A DNA stretch of 64,000 nucleotides, taken from the NCBI RefSeq assembly GCF_949987535.1, contig NC_080066.1, forward strand, positions 134,272,335 through 134,336,334. Reading direction: 5' to 3'. The notes beneath the pieces are model-generated. The model had not been told where the DNA came from and searched no databases. It was given only the letters and a program-made list of their open reading frames with translations. Shown here piece after piece: positions 34,101-45,800 of this stretch. Numbering within the stretch: position 1 is the stretch's first letter; each line of letters begins with the position of its first letter. The translations under genes were made by a program, and so were the position numbers. The stretch is from Balaenoptera acutorostrata. Its lineage: Eukaryota > Chordata > Mammalia > Artiodactyla > Balaenopteridae.

Positions 34101-34429
34101 GACACAGAGACTTCTAGAGGTAAAAATTCTAATGAAAGAACTAGAAGGCCCAGAGTATTAGCATTTGATAGAGTACTTCTAATTTAGTAAGCAAACAAAT
34201 TTAGTCATAAGCCAAGAATATGTGTGATGAGGGTTTCTTACCTATGATAAATGCTTAGCATAGTGTGTAGTGAAGAGTAAACACAATTTACTCAATTCTA
34301 TGACAAGCTTTTTATTTTTTTCATTTCTGATATAGGATATATACAACCAATAAACATGTTTTTCATTAAAATCTATTTTTAAATTGTGGTTTTTCTTACA
34401 ATTGATGGCATCTTAGAATCAAGGAAGTA
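34101..34429. other. AT-rich unique sequence
   Basis: Nothing recognised. Confidence 0.4.
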
Positions 34430-34805
34430 AAATATATACAAGCGCCAAATTAACTACTTCACATGCTGTATCTCATTTAATGTTCCCAACAACCCTAAGG
34501 TTTGGGTACTGTTAGTGGAGTGCTCACAATGGCTTGCACCAGCTCGCGAAAACTGATTGTGCTGATCTCTCCCAACTCCAGCTGACAACTTGAAATCAAC
34601 CAAGTGGGGATATTCATACTGTGGAAACGAGCTATTACCAACATACCACTGGACAGGGCACTATTATTGTTCCTATAATATCAATGAGGAAACAGAAAGG
34701 CTCAGTAACTTGCCCTAGTTAATGCTAAGTAGCAGATCTCAGATTTCAACTTGGGTTTATCTAGTTCCACAGCACAGGTTCTCAATGCCTGTCCTAGGCT
34801 GCCAC
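34430..34805 (-). repeat. MIR SINE, reverse orientation, split by a small insertion
   Basis: The left arm (to about 34514) has 'tgctgtatctcatttaatgt' and 'caacaaccctaaggtttggg'. The right arm (from about 34656) resumes with 'tcaatgaggaaacagaaagg', 'ctcagtaacttgccctagtt' and the reversed core. About 141 bases between them are foreign to MIR. Confidence 0.8.
34515..34655. mobile_element. Unclassified 141-bp insertion within MIR
   Basis: The segment lies between imperfect 11-base direct repeats, 'gggtactgtta' (34504-34514) and 'gggcactatta' (34656-34666), inside a MIR whose two arms otherwise join. It has no poly(A), contains 'cagctcgcgaaaactgattg' and matches no family I can name. The direct repeats could be target duplications. 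Confidence 0.5.
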
Positions 34806-37800
34806 CCACCTGAACAGTATTTAACATAAAGCCATAGCTGCAGTGGTAATTCTGGAACTTCTTAAGTCCCATAATAGCAGCTAGGTCTCCTTTGCCCAAT
34901 TACTTCAGTTTTGCAGATTATATTGGTTTTCAACTATCTGGCACACATAACAGAAAGTAAAACCATTACTACATAAAATGGAAATGAATTTGCCAAATTG
35001 TATAGGTGCCTGATTGTCACATCGTTAAAATCGATACATGTCGTAAGATGTTATTGAGATACTTCATAATAGGCTCACTACTATCAAAACTTGATAACTT
35101 AATCCAAGCATGTAAATCCCTTAATCTTTAAATAAGAACTTTGTTTAAGGTTGTAGTCAATACAATACATAATAAACAGTAATGCATCCTTTAAATGAGA
35201 TATTTCTCATCATGTTCCTACAAAGTTTAGATTATGGTTGTTATTCAGGAATGTGTAAACTAAGGATTGGGGAGGGAGTTATCTATTCTATTTCTGCTGG
35301 TGGGGAAAACAGGATGTAATCTAACTTTATTTCTACTTCCAAAGATCAGCAAGTTTACAACTGCAAGCGAGGAAGGAATCTGGCCCCACTTAAGATGCCG
35401 CAACTCCTGATTTTGACTAAAAGCTAGGGGAAAAAAGCTGCTTTGAGGGGATAAAACAAAACAAACAAACAAACAAAAAACCTTAAGACCAGAAAATACT
35501 GCATTTATTTTTCTTGCAGCTCACAAATATTCATAGTTTTAAGAGTATTTGACAAAGAAAAGGGGTGGGGGGGAGAATACAATACTAGACTCCTTTTCCT
35601 ATTCCCTAAAGTCAGTGAGATAAACAGTTCCCAGCCACTCACTCACTTTCATGAATGTAAGAAAAAGCAGTTGGCTCTTTTAAAACAGAAGAAAGAAAAG
35701 GAAAAGTCTGAGATCCCATGAGTTTCCCCTCATAAAACCCTTGTAGATTCCAGCTCGTTTTCAAATCTCTGGTTGTGGGACAGAAGCAAAACCCTATATT
35801 CTTTTTAAAAAAATAAATAATTTAGGGAGCCTAGTAAGTGGGATAAATGGGGAAAAAATACTGCTTGTCACCATACAATGGACCAAAAGTTATGCTAGAA
35901 AAAGGACAGAGAGCTTAGGGTCATCAGCACTCCTTGCTAATTACCCACCCATCTTTTCATAAGGGTTTCTTGAAAGGAAAACAAAGGAATCCAACCAAAA
36001 CCAACATTTTGATGAGTAAAGTGTAAATGAATGAGAAGCAGATGGGCTTGGGTTTTCCCAGGGGTCTATAAATGAAGGGCAAGGCACTTGGGGGCAAGAT
36101 GCATTTGGGGCTTCACTGGCAAGTACTCTGCATTGTTAACAAATCCAAAACGCAGCCAAAGTTCTCCTGCCTCATCTCCACGAGTTGGAAAGACTCAATA
36201 TGAAAGGAAATGGATACAAAGGAGGTTTGGGAGACCCCCAGGACATTGTTGGGCACCTTAAAAATCATATTTCATTGGTGCCAAAGGCAGTTGCAAATCT
36301 CACATGTGCAGCCAGAAGTTTTCATTCAAGAACCCAGAAATGTTGGCTTTGATAAGAAACCACAGGTTGGTGTAAACATTTCTCTTGCCACATTTTATGA
36401 TATTGACACTTTGTATGGATCCTCCTGGTCTGATGATTGCGAAGTGTTCTGCAGGCATCTGTTGCCGAGTCATCCCCACCTCAGCCTTCAGGTGGAGAAA
36501 CAGCTTCAGGGCAGGGAGAGTGACTAGCAAAGGTCAGTCCTAAATCAGAGGGGGTGAGCTCTTCCTGCATCCAGGCCAAGCCTCTCTCTCTTTGGGATTA
36601 AAGTGTCTCCCTGCTGTCTTCAAATCATGTATATATCAAGTTACAGCTCAGAAAGAATGCATTTTTAGTTTTTCATGGGACGGCAGTGGGGAGTGAGGGG
36701 GGCGGTACAGAAGGAGTGTAGGCTCCAAACCACAGATTATTTGAAAACCATCCAAGCTGACTTTGAGATTTTTGAAAATAATTTATTTGGCAATTCCAAG
36801 AGCCAGATTGGCCATTTGGCCAAGGTAACATGCCCTTCAGTGCAAAGACTACAATTAATGGGCCACATCATTCTCTGCTCTCAAGCAACAGAAGCGGCCA
36901 GCTGCTGGAGAACGCTGTGCGGTCTCCCAGTGTAAACGCCACTGATATCATCACCATCAGAAGGTCATAAAACTGATTGATTATAAACACAGCTCTCCTT
37001 TGTTTACAGCTTACATTTTTGGGTTTGGGGTAATTAGCACATTAGCCATCTCTCCAGGGTGAGGGCTCACAGGTGCTGAGAGAGAGCCTTCCAAGCCAGG
37101 AGGGGATCACAAAACCTTTCGCAAGGCAATCGCTGGCCTTTCCGAGAAACAGACTAGGGAATCCTGATTCTTCTGCGAGAGGGGTGCTTGATAACACCCA
37201 CATGGGGTCACACGTGTAGGAGGACATTCAACCTCTGAGGTAATTTCTTCTAACACAATGTAAGGTTGGAAAAATCCAAGACATGTCAGCAATGTGAGGG
37301 AGATGTCCTCTGTGAGGAGCCTGCAGCTGCTGGAGCCTTTTAAGATTCCTTCCCTTTCTCTCAAGCCAACAAAGATAGATAAAGATCACCCTTGCTAGTG
37401 GTGACTGATACTTAGTTTCTTTTAGTTATAGTGAAAATAAACTCTTTTAGTCTTATAAAGATGTTGCTTCTCAAACACTCGCTTAGCGCAGCAGCTGTCT
37501 CAGCTGTCTTCCCTGGATGCGATTCGTCCCAGATCCTGCCCCTTCCAGCCTTGCTTTGAGCCTTCCACCATCAAGGCAGGTTTTATTTAAACAGTTAGAA
37601 CCATCAAATTAATAAAGATTGTCTAGTTAGTCACTCAAGCCACTTGGGTAAGTGAGTTTTCGGTATCAGCTTCAGTGAGAACTCCAGGGAGCCTAAAATG
37701 CTTCCCAAATGATTAAAAGGATATTCTTGTAAAGGATATGTGCAGATGCTCACAATTTGGGTTGTGAGATTGATCAGAGGACTTTTTTGTTTTTTCAACT

Positions 37801-37984
37801 GTTTTACCCAATTCCTAAATCTTTCGCCCAGCATGAAATTTTTTTTCCATATCTTAAGTGATGAACTGCTGACAAGTCAAGGGCTCTGGAGCTGAATATG
37901 GAACATTAAAGATTCTCCCTCATGGGCCACATTCATGGTTAGCAACTTGAATTCCATTTTCCATTCATAATATTATTTTAATAA
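34806..37984. other. Longest repeat-poor stretch; possible regulatory DNA
   Basis: Over 3.1 kb I see no SINE, LINE or LTR except short low-complexity runs (a (CAAA)n run at 35455-35482 and a G run near 35563-35575). The part from about 36000 to 37350 is fairly balanced in bases. A 105-residue open frame (36210-36527) has no recognisable domain or convincing splice sites and overlaps another on the opposite strand. No exon is called. Confidence 0.45.
36960..37060. promoter_or_regulatory. Candidate enhancer-like motif cluster
   Basis: Within about 100 bases lie 'actgattgattataaac', 'ctttgtttacagcttacat' (a forkhead-type TGTTTAC) and 'gggtaattagcacattagcc' (a homeodomain-type TAATTAG). Clusters of such cores are common in developmental enhancers, but they also occur by chance in AT-rich DNA. 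No experimental or conservation evidence is available here. Confidence 0.2.
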
Positions 37985-37999
37985 TTGACACATATTCCT

Positions 38000-38180
38000 T
38001 TTTACAGTTTTCAAAGTGCCTTCACTTACATGATCTCCTTTGATCTTCACAGCAGTGCCATGAGGTTAGGCAACATCATGATATCTGCATTTCACAGATT
38101 AGGAACCAAGCTCAGAAAGATTGACCTATCCCAGATCACAAAGCTACTAAGTGGTAAATCTTCTCATTTGAAATTCATTT
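38000..38180 (-). repeat. MIR SINE, reverse orientation
   Basis: 'tttcaaagtgccttcactta', 'tttgatcttcacagcagtgc', 'tgaggttaggcaacatcatg' and 'atcacaaagctactaagtgg' follow the reversed MIR. Confidence 0.85.
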
Positions 38181-38510
38181 TCCTTGCCCCATATCAGACT
38201 ACTTGCATGAGTTTTAATATGAGGATATTCCTTTGAAGCCATTTTTTTGGTCTGTTTTCCAAATGTTAGCCACTAAAATAGAGTTGGCAGCTAATTTCTT
38301 TGTGGTGCACAGAAGCGGCTGCAAATAATAATCAAGTGATTCTTAGGTATTTCAGCTATCTGTAAATATCCAGTTAAAACACTACAGACACATTCTGAAA
38401 GAGCTCGAATAGGAACATGTACTTGCTTCATTGAGTTGTTAAGGCTCAAATTATGTTGTACTGCAATGTTTCCATTGGCTTTACATATTGATTTTTTTCC
38501 CGATTTTTTT

Positions 38511-38809
38511 TAATTAATTAATTAATTTATTTATTTATTTATTTTTTGGGTGTGTTGGGTCTTCGTTTCTGTGCGAGGGCTTTCTCTAGTTGCGGTGAGC
38601 GGGGACCACTCTTCATCGCGGTGCGCGGGCCTCTCACTGTCGCAGCCTCTCTTGTTGCGGAGCACAGGCTCCAGACGCGCAGGCTCGGTAGTTGTGGCTC
38701 ACGGGCCTAGTTGCTCCGCGGCATGTGGGATCTTCCCAGACCAGGGCTCGAACCCGTTTCCCCTGCATTAGCAGGCAGATTCTCAACCACTGCGCCACCA
38801 GGGAAGCCC
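38511..38809 (-). mobile_element. CHR-2-type SINE, deletion form, minus strand
   Basis: The element opens on the left with a T/A-rich (ATTT)n tail, then 'gtgttgggtcttcgtttctg', and ends at 38809 in 'ccaccagggaagccc'. The T-rich flanks 'cccgattttttt' and 'cccctgattttttt' look like a target duplication. Reversed SINE sequence leaves a chance open frame on the plus strand, which is not a gene. Confidence 0.95.
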
Positions 38810-39064
38810 TCCCCTGATTTTTTTAAAGATATATTTGATATCATCTTGACATTTCATTATCTTTCTTATTTGAGGGTTCATACTAAAATTTTGATATTCA
38901 TGGAAGTTTAATGGCAAGTAAATGTCAGATCAGTGTTCCCAGAAATGTTTTTTCTCTTCTCATAAGGAAACTCTAAGAATCAAAGAACAGGATTTGGGAT
39001 AGCATCACCCATTGGGACAATTTCTATACCAAGCAAATGAAGTAAAGATAAGTTTTGATTAATT

Positions 39065-39185
39065 CAATCATTCATTCTATTTCTATTGAGCTTCTATCAC
39101 ATATTGGGCACTGTGCTAGGTTCTAGGGATGTTCAAGTGAACAAGAGAGATAAGGTCCTGTTCTAGAGATTCCAGCCTAATAGGA
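39065..39185 (-). repeat. L2 3' end, minus strand
   Basis: 'aatcattcattctatttcta', 'ttgggcactgtgctaggttc' and 'gagataaggtcctgttctag' give the reversed L2 3' end. Confidence 0.85.
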
Positions 39186-39189
39186 GCCT

Positions 39190-39420
39190 TGCTTATGGAG
39201 CCTTTCTTAGCTGCCAAGTCTGGATTAGATGCCCCTCCTATTTGCTCCCATAACACCCTGTGCATATTGCATTTCCTCACACTTACCACCTTGAATAATA
39301 ACTGACTGTTAACTTGATATCAGCCACCCTCCTGTCCATCTTGCTTACGGTCATGTCCCTAGTTCCTGGCACCCTGACTTACAAACAGTAAGTTCGATAA
39401 ACATTTGAATAAATAAATCA
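39190..39420 (+). repeat. L2 3' region, plus strand
   Basis: 'tggagcctttcttagctgcc', 'gatgcccctcctatttgctc', 'gcatttcctcacacttacca' and the end 'gataaacatttgaataaata' match L2 read forwards. It stands tail-to-tail with the minus-strand copy just before it. Confidence 0.7.
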
Positions 39421-40879
39421 ACCTTCTTTCATGCTGGGTTAGAAACCCTAATTAATGAGAAAAAGTGCCTTAGCTATATTGCCCAGTGTGATGCCATTAG
39501 CAGAAATGCTCCCTTGTCAAAACTGACCTTCAGTATTTGTTAGGGCTCAGAGAACACACTTTGTTAACTGGGGGAAAATGGGGAAAGGAGTATCGATTCT
39601 GTCTTTTCCTGTAATTCCTTTTCATCCCGATTTATTCTCCTCTTCCTCTTAGGATCTCTATACTCTTTTGGCCATTATTGTCTTTAGCTACCTTCAACCC
39701 ACTGCCTAATATCTAAGATAGTAACTTTACATTCTGGCCTTCGCATGTCTAATTATTCCCATCCTTCATTATCCTTTCAACTTCTTTTCACATTTCTTTC
39801 TAACTTTAGGAGGGCTCATTCTCAACAATAACAACAGCTGGAGAAGTTCCAATCTTCTTCTATCTGAAAATGTCTGCCAAAGAGATCATAGATAACCCCA
39901 TTATATAATATTAGGTAAAATTCAAATGAGTCCAAGTCTTTCCTGCTAAGTTCTTTGATGAAAACACAATGTAAATGCTTTAGTTAGCAAGTCCCAGGAA
40001 GAACATAAGGTGTGGCTTGTGTTTGGGACAGGTAGCCTACATGACCAGATGGCAAGGAGAGAACCTGCTCCAGGTCTGAGTTTAGCTCTGCAGACCAGAC
40101 CAGTTTTGTCAGGATGTCTAGAGGTGATAAGACCTAGGGAGGTCAGCTCACTCTAACTAAACCCACAAAGGTCAAATGTCAGTTACTTCCTTTATAGTGA
40201 GAATTATAACTTCTCAACAGACTGGATTCTCAATTATTCTAATTAGTCCATTTTCATTTGTTTGTTTTTATCTGTAGACATATATATATGACTATATATA
40301 GTCATATATATATGACTAAATCATAATCTGCTTACTTGCTCAGCACAGAATTAGAGCAGTGCTAAGTGGAGAAGTTCAATCCTAAGGAAACTCTCAAAAA
40401 CAGTGGAAGTTGTAGTGAAAGGAAATTGGGAGGGTACTGATAGATTCATTGGAGATATATGCTAAGCTGTAGGCTGGTTAATTTGCTGGAGAGAACTGGG
40501 AAAAGGGACAACTGGGGAAAACAACTGGGGTCAGAACAAATCTCAAATACTGACCTCTGCAATTATATCTTCAAAGGAGCCTGGATTTGATTGGATTCGT
40601 TTATAAAGCAATTTATGCCCCTAGTACATTGTTTAAAACAATATAGTAATCAGATGGCAATTAGTGGCACTTAGTGGATGAGTGTGGTCAGAGAAAGAGA
40701 CCACCTAAGAGAGCCCTGCCAAAACTATTTTCATTCCAGGGTGACTGGGCATACCCAAGGCTGTGCCCCCTAAGTAGTAAAGTCAGCGATTTCACAGTGT
40801 CAGGAGAAAATAGACTTCCCTAAAGTAATCCAGAGAGTTAACCAAACAAATAAACAAATAACAAAAATAAGCCCCAGAG
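39421..40879. other. Unique sequence with an AT palindrome
   Basis: No gene or repeat family is recognised apart from the palindrome at 40279-40314. Confidence 0.4.
40279..40314. repeat. Perfect 36-bp AT-rich palindrome
   Basis: The sequence from 40279 to 40314 equals its own reverse complement. Two (AT)n arms carry a GACTATATATAGTC centre. With one mismatched pair the symmetry extends to 40275-40318. It could extrude as a cruciform and mark a fragile or hypermutable site. Confidence 0.95.
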
Positions 40880-41069
40880 TGGGAAACCAATATCCAGGGA
40901 TGCTATAATATTATGTTATCTAAAACATCCAGTTTCCATTTAAAAATTTATGAAACAAAGAAACAGGAAAGTATGTTCTTTACACCAGAAAAAAAGCAGG
41001 AAAAACATAAACTGCCTGTGAGACTGACCAGATGTTGGATTTAACAGACAATGACATCAAAGTACTCAT

Positions 41070-41540
41070 TATAAATATGTTCAAAGAACTAAAGGCAATC
41101 ATAATTAAAGAAGTAAAGGAAGACACAATGACATCATTGCATCAAATAGAGAATATCAATAAAGATAAAAATTATAGGGAAAAATGGAAATTCTGGAGAT
41201 GAAAAGTACAACTGAAATTAAAAATACACTAGAGGAGCTCAACAGTAGATTCAAACTGACAGAAGAAATAATTAGCAAATAAGATCATTGATAGAGATTA
41301 TACAACCTAAGGAACAGAGAGAAAAAAGAATAAAGACAAATGAAAAACTCCTCAGAGAACTGTGAGATAGCATTAAAAATACCAATATATGCATATGTGA
41401 GTATTAGAAAGAAAGGAGAGATAGAAAGGGCAGAAGAAATATTCAAAGAAATAATGGCTGAAAAGTTCCCAAATTTATTGAAAAACATTAATCTACATAT
41501 CCAGGTAGCTCAACAAATTCCAAGTAAGATAAACACAATG
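41070..41540 (+). pseudogene. L1 ORF1-like remnant
   Basis: ORF1 of L1 encodes an RNA-binding coiled-coil protein that packages L1 RNA. The region is rich in Lys and Glu codons, and the open piece 41340-41560 reads 'RKKGEIERAEEIFKEIMAE', helix-forming sequence of this kind. The frame is cut by stops upstream and by a SINE at 41562. The identification as ORF1, or a HAL1-like relative, rests on position and composition. Confidence 0.5.
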
Positions 41541-41561
41541 AGACTCACAAATAGACACCTT

Positions 41562-41819
41562 GGGACTTCCCTGGTGGTCCAGTGGTTGAGACTCCGTGCT
41601 CCCAATGCAGGGGGCCCAGGTTCAATCCCTGGTCAGGGAACTAGATCCCGCATGCTGCAATTAAGAGCTCACATGCTACAACTAAAAGATCCCACATGCC
41701 GCAACTAAAGATCGCACATGCCGCAACGAGGATCCTGCATGTGGCAACAAAGATCCCGCTGTGCTGCAACTAAGACCTGGCACAGCCAAATAAATAAATA
41801 AATAAATAAATATTAAACA
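41562..41819 (+). mobile_element. CHR-1-like SINE inside L1M
   Basis: It begins 'gggacttccctggtggtcca' with the tRNA-like 'aggttcaatccctggtcagg'. The body has several diverged 'cacatgc(c/t)gcaactaa' units and an (AAAT)n tail. Imperfect duplications 'aaatagacacctt' (41549-41561) and 'aaacagacacgtt' flank it. It differs from the CHR-2-type copies in its head and body. Confidence 0.9.
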
Positions 41820-42879
41820 AAAAACAGACACGTTACAGTAAAAATGATGAAAGACAGGGAGAAAATCCTACAAGCAGAAAATGAAAAATAACTCATCAGT
41901 TACAAGGGAACTCCAATAAGATTGACAACTGACTTACAATCAGAAACAATGGATTCTAGGAGATAATGTTATTTAAAATGCTTGAAGGAAAAAAGCGTCA
42001 CCTAAGAATCCTGTATCCTGCAAAGCTATCTTTAAAAATAGAGATGGAATAAATTTCCAGATACACAAAAACTGAGAAAATTTGTTGCTAGCAGACATGT
42101 CCTACAAGAAATATTTTTTAAAAGTTCTTCCAGCTGAAAGCTCCAGACAGTAATTCAGATCCACACCAGAAAAAAAAAAAAAAGGCACCATTAAAGGTAA
42201 TTATGTAATTACAAAAGACAGTAAAATGCATATTTTCTTTCTCTCTTAATTGATTTAAAAATCAACTGTATAAAATAATATGTGTATAATATAATGTTGG
42301 ACCAAAGCATATAGAAATATAATGTATTTGCCGATAACAGCACAAAGGAGGTGAGTGAAAGCAAAGCTCTATTGGCCTAAGCAAATGACTCCAGATGTAA
42401 ACTCAGATCCATGCAAACAAATGAAGAGAACCAAAAACGATAAATAAGGCTAATATAACAAAAGCTGTAAATATATACCTGCTCTCCTTTCTCCTCTCAG
42501 CTTCTTTAAAAGTCATAAAATTATATAAAGTGAGAGCTCTAACAGTGTATTGTTGGGTCTGTAATATTTACAGAAGTATATGTCCAACAATAATATATAT
42601 AACAAATACAACTATATATGTACAACAAAAAAGAGAAAACAGAATCAGCTCTATAGAAATAATGTTTCTATATCTCACTAAGATTAAGTTTGTGGCAACA
42701 TGAAGTTGATTCTGATAAGCTAAGATGTATATGATAAGCACTAAAGCAACCTCTCAGGAAACAACTCAAAAATAGTGAAAAAATCATGAAAGAATTTAAA
42801 TGCTACATTAGAAAATATTCATTTAATGCAAAAGAAAGCAGTAAAGGAGAAACAAAGGAACAAAAAACAAAATATAAAG

Positions 42880-45800
42880 AAGAAAGTAAAATGGCAGACA
42901 CAAATCCAACTACATCAATAATAACATTAAATGTGAATGGTATAACAACCCATGCAAAAGGCAGAAATTGCCATACTGGATTAAAAAAATAGGATCCCAC
43001 TATATGCTCTCTGTGGGAGACATATTATATATTCAAAGATACAAATAAATTGAAAGGATGTCAAACAATATATCATGAAAACAACAACCACAGGAAAACT
43101 GGGATGACTATACTAATAGACAAAAGAGACCTTAAAACAAAAAAACATTACCAGCAATAAAGAGGGACACTGTATAAGAAGAAAAATCCATCAGGAAGAT
43201 ATTACAATTATAAACATATATGACCCTAAAAACAGAGTACCAAAATCATAAAGCAAACAAATAAAGGGAGAAAGACAATTCAACAAGAGTAGTCAGAGAC
43301 GTCAGTATTCCATTTAAATAATGGATAGAACAGAAGCAGAAGATCAAGGAAATAGAAGATTTGAACAACACTGTAAGTCAATGATATCCAACATACATCT
43401 GTAGAACACTCCACCCAACAACAGCAGAATATACATTCTTCTTGAGTACACATGGAACATTTTCCCAGATAGACCATATGTTAGTCCATAAAACAAACCT
43501 TGATAAATTTAAATGAGTGAAAATAGTACTAATATGTTCTCTGACTATAACAGAATGAAATTACAAATCAAAAACAGAAAAAAATTAGAAATTCACAAAT
43601 ATGTGAAAACTAATCAACAAACTCCAAATTATTGATGGTTCAAGGAGGAATTCAAAATAGAAAATACAAAACACCTTGGGATGAATGAAAATGGAGACAA
43701 TATATCAAAATGTTTGGGATGCAGAGAAATCAGTGCTTAAAGGGAAATTTATAGCTGTAAATACCTAAATTAAAAAACAAGAAAGATCTCAAACCAATAA
43801 CTTAAACTTCTACCTTATGACACTGGAAAAAGTTGAGCAAACTATACCCAAAGCAAGCAGAAGGAAGGAAATAATAAAGATTAGTGTGAAAATTAATGAA
43901 ATACGGAATAGAAAAACAATAGAGAAAATCAACGACACAAAAAACTGGTTCTTTGAAAAGACTAACAAAATTGAAAAACCTTTAGCTAGATTTATTGAGG
44001 AAGAAAAGGGAGAAGAGCCAAATTACTAGATTCAGAAATGAAAGAAAGGGCATTACTACTGAACATACAGTAATAAAAAGGATTATAAACAATCCCATAT
44101 GAACAACTGTATGCCAATAAATTAGACAACTTAGATGAAATGGACAAACTCCTAGAAAGACACAAACTACTGCAACTGACTCAAGAAGAAATAGAAAATC
44201 TGAATATACTTATAACAAGAAAAGAGATTAAATTAATAATCAAAAGTATGCACAAAGAAAAGCCATGCCCCAGAGAGCTTCACTGGTAATTTCTTCAAAA
44301 CATTTGAAGAAGAATTAATATCAATTCTTCAAAAAGTACAAAAGAAGGGAACATTTTCGATCTTACTCTATGAAGCCAGTATTACTCTGAAACCAAAACC
44401 AGACAAAAATATCACAGAAAAGACAACTACATACCAGTATCTCTTATGAATATGGACACAAAAATCCTCAACAAAATACTAGCAAACCAAATCCAGCACC
44501 ATATAAAAAGAATTATAAACCATGACCAATTGGGACTTATCCCAGGATGCAAGGTTGGTTTAACATCTGAAAATCAATTTATGTAACACACCATATCAGT
44601 AAGATAAAAAACAAAAACCGCTTAATCATCTCAATAGATGAAGTAAAAAGCATCTGACAGAATCCAAAACCCTTTCATGATAAAAACACTTAACAAACTA
44701 GGAATTGAAGGAAACTCTTAGCTTGATAAAGGTGATCTACAAAATCCCATAGCAAACATCATACTTAATAGTAGAAGACTGGATGCTTTCTCCCGAAGTT
44801 CAGGATTAAGACAAGGATGTCCACTTTTGCCACTTCTGTTCAGCATTATACTGGAGGTTCAAACCAGGGTAATTAAGCAAGTAAAAGATATAAAAGGCAT
44901 CTAGACTAGAAAAGAAAAAGTAAAACTATCTCTATTTGCAGATGACATGAACCTGTATATAGAAAATCTTAAGGAATCCACTAACAACTATTTGAATAAT
45001 AATAAGTTCATCAAGGTTATAAGATACAAGATCAATATACAAAAATCAATTGTATTTCTATACACTTGTAATGAACAATCCAAAAATGAAGTTAAAAAAT
45101 TCCATTTACAGGGCTTCCCTGGTGGCGCAGTGGTTGAGAATCTGCCTGCTAATGCAGGGGACACGGGTTCGAGCCCTGGTCTGGGAAGATCCCACATGCC
45201 ACGGAGCAGCTGGGCCCGTAAGCCACAACTACTGAGCCTGCGCGTCTGGAGCCTGTGCCCCGCAATGGGAGGGGCCGCGATAGTGAAAGGCCCGCGCACC
45301 GCGATGAAGAGCGGTCCCTGCACCGCGATGAAGAGTGGCCCCCACTTGCCGTAACCAGAGAAAGCCCTCGCACGAACCGAAGACCCAACACAGCCAAAAA
45401 TAAATAAATAAATAAATAAAGTAGCTATAAAAAATTTAAAAAAAAAAATTCCATTTACAAAGCATCAAAAAGAGTAAAATATTTAGGAATAAATTTAACA
45501 AAAGTGCAAAACTTATATTCTGAAAATTATGAATCACTGTTAAAGAAAACATAAATAAATTGAAATATCCCAGGTTCATGGATCAGAAGACTTAACATTG
45601 TTATGAAGCCAATATTCCCTAATTTAATCTATACATTCAACACAATCCCTATATGAATCCTATCTGGCTTCTCTGTAGAAATTAATAAGACATTCCTAAA
45701 ATTCATATGGAACTGCAAGGGATCCATAATAACCAAAACAATCTTGAAAAAGAAGAACACAGCTGGAGGACTCACACAAACATTTACAGCAGCATTATTC
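42880..45800 (+). pseudogene. L1 ORF2 remnant (endonuclease and reverse transcriptase)
   Basis: The endonuclease start is visible as 'ITLNVNGITTHAKG' at about 42920-42965. Further on, 'LYTCNEQSKNEVKKF' and other RT pieces are readable. The catalytic FADD box is encoded at 44935-44946 (ttt gca gat gac). The frame changes many times and stop codons are common. A CHR SINE interrupts it at 45111-45442, and the C-terminal part is missing after about 45776. The order endonuclease, RT, FADD is as in L1 ORF2, but the product would be non-functional. Confidence 0.9.
45111..45442 (+). mobile_element. CHR-2-type SINE, deletion form, with internal duplication
   Basis: A perfect 17-base duplication 'aaaaaattccatttaca' (45094-45110 and 45443-45459) brackets it. 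It has the 'gggcttccctggtggcgcag' head and deletion-form middle, but 'gcaccgcgatgaagagcggt' and 'gcaccgcgatgaagagtggc' are present in tandem where other copies have one. This makes it a private variant. It is inserted in L1M ORF2. Confidence 0.95.

Noticed and set aside
36210..36527. 105-residue open frame in the repeat-poor stretch
   Set aside because: A 76-residue frame overlaps it on the other strand, and there are no convincing splice sites or domains.
45240..45400. CpG island promoter
   Set aside because: The CpG-rich segment is only the body of a CHR SINE; the same signal appears in every copy.
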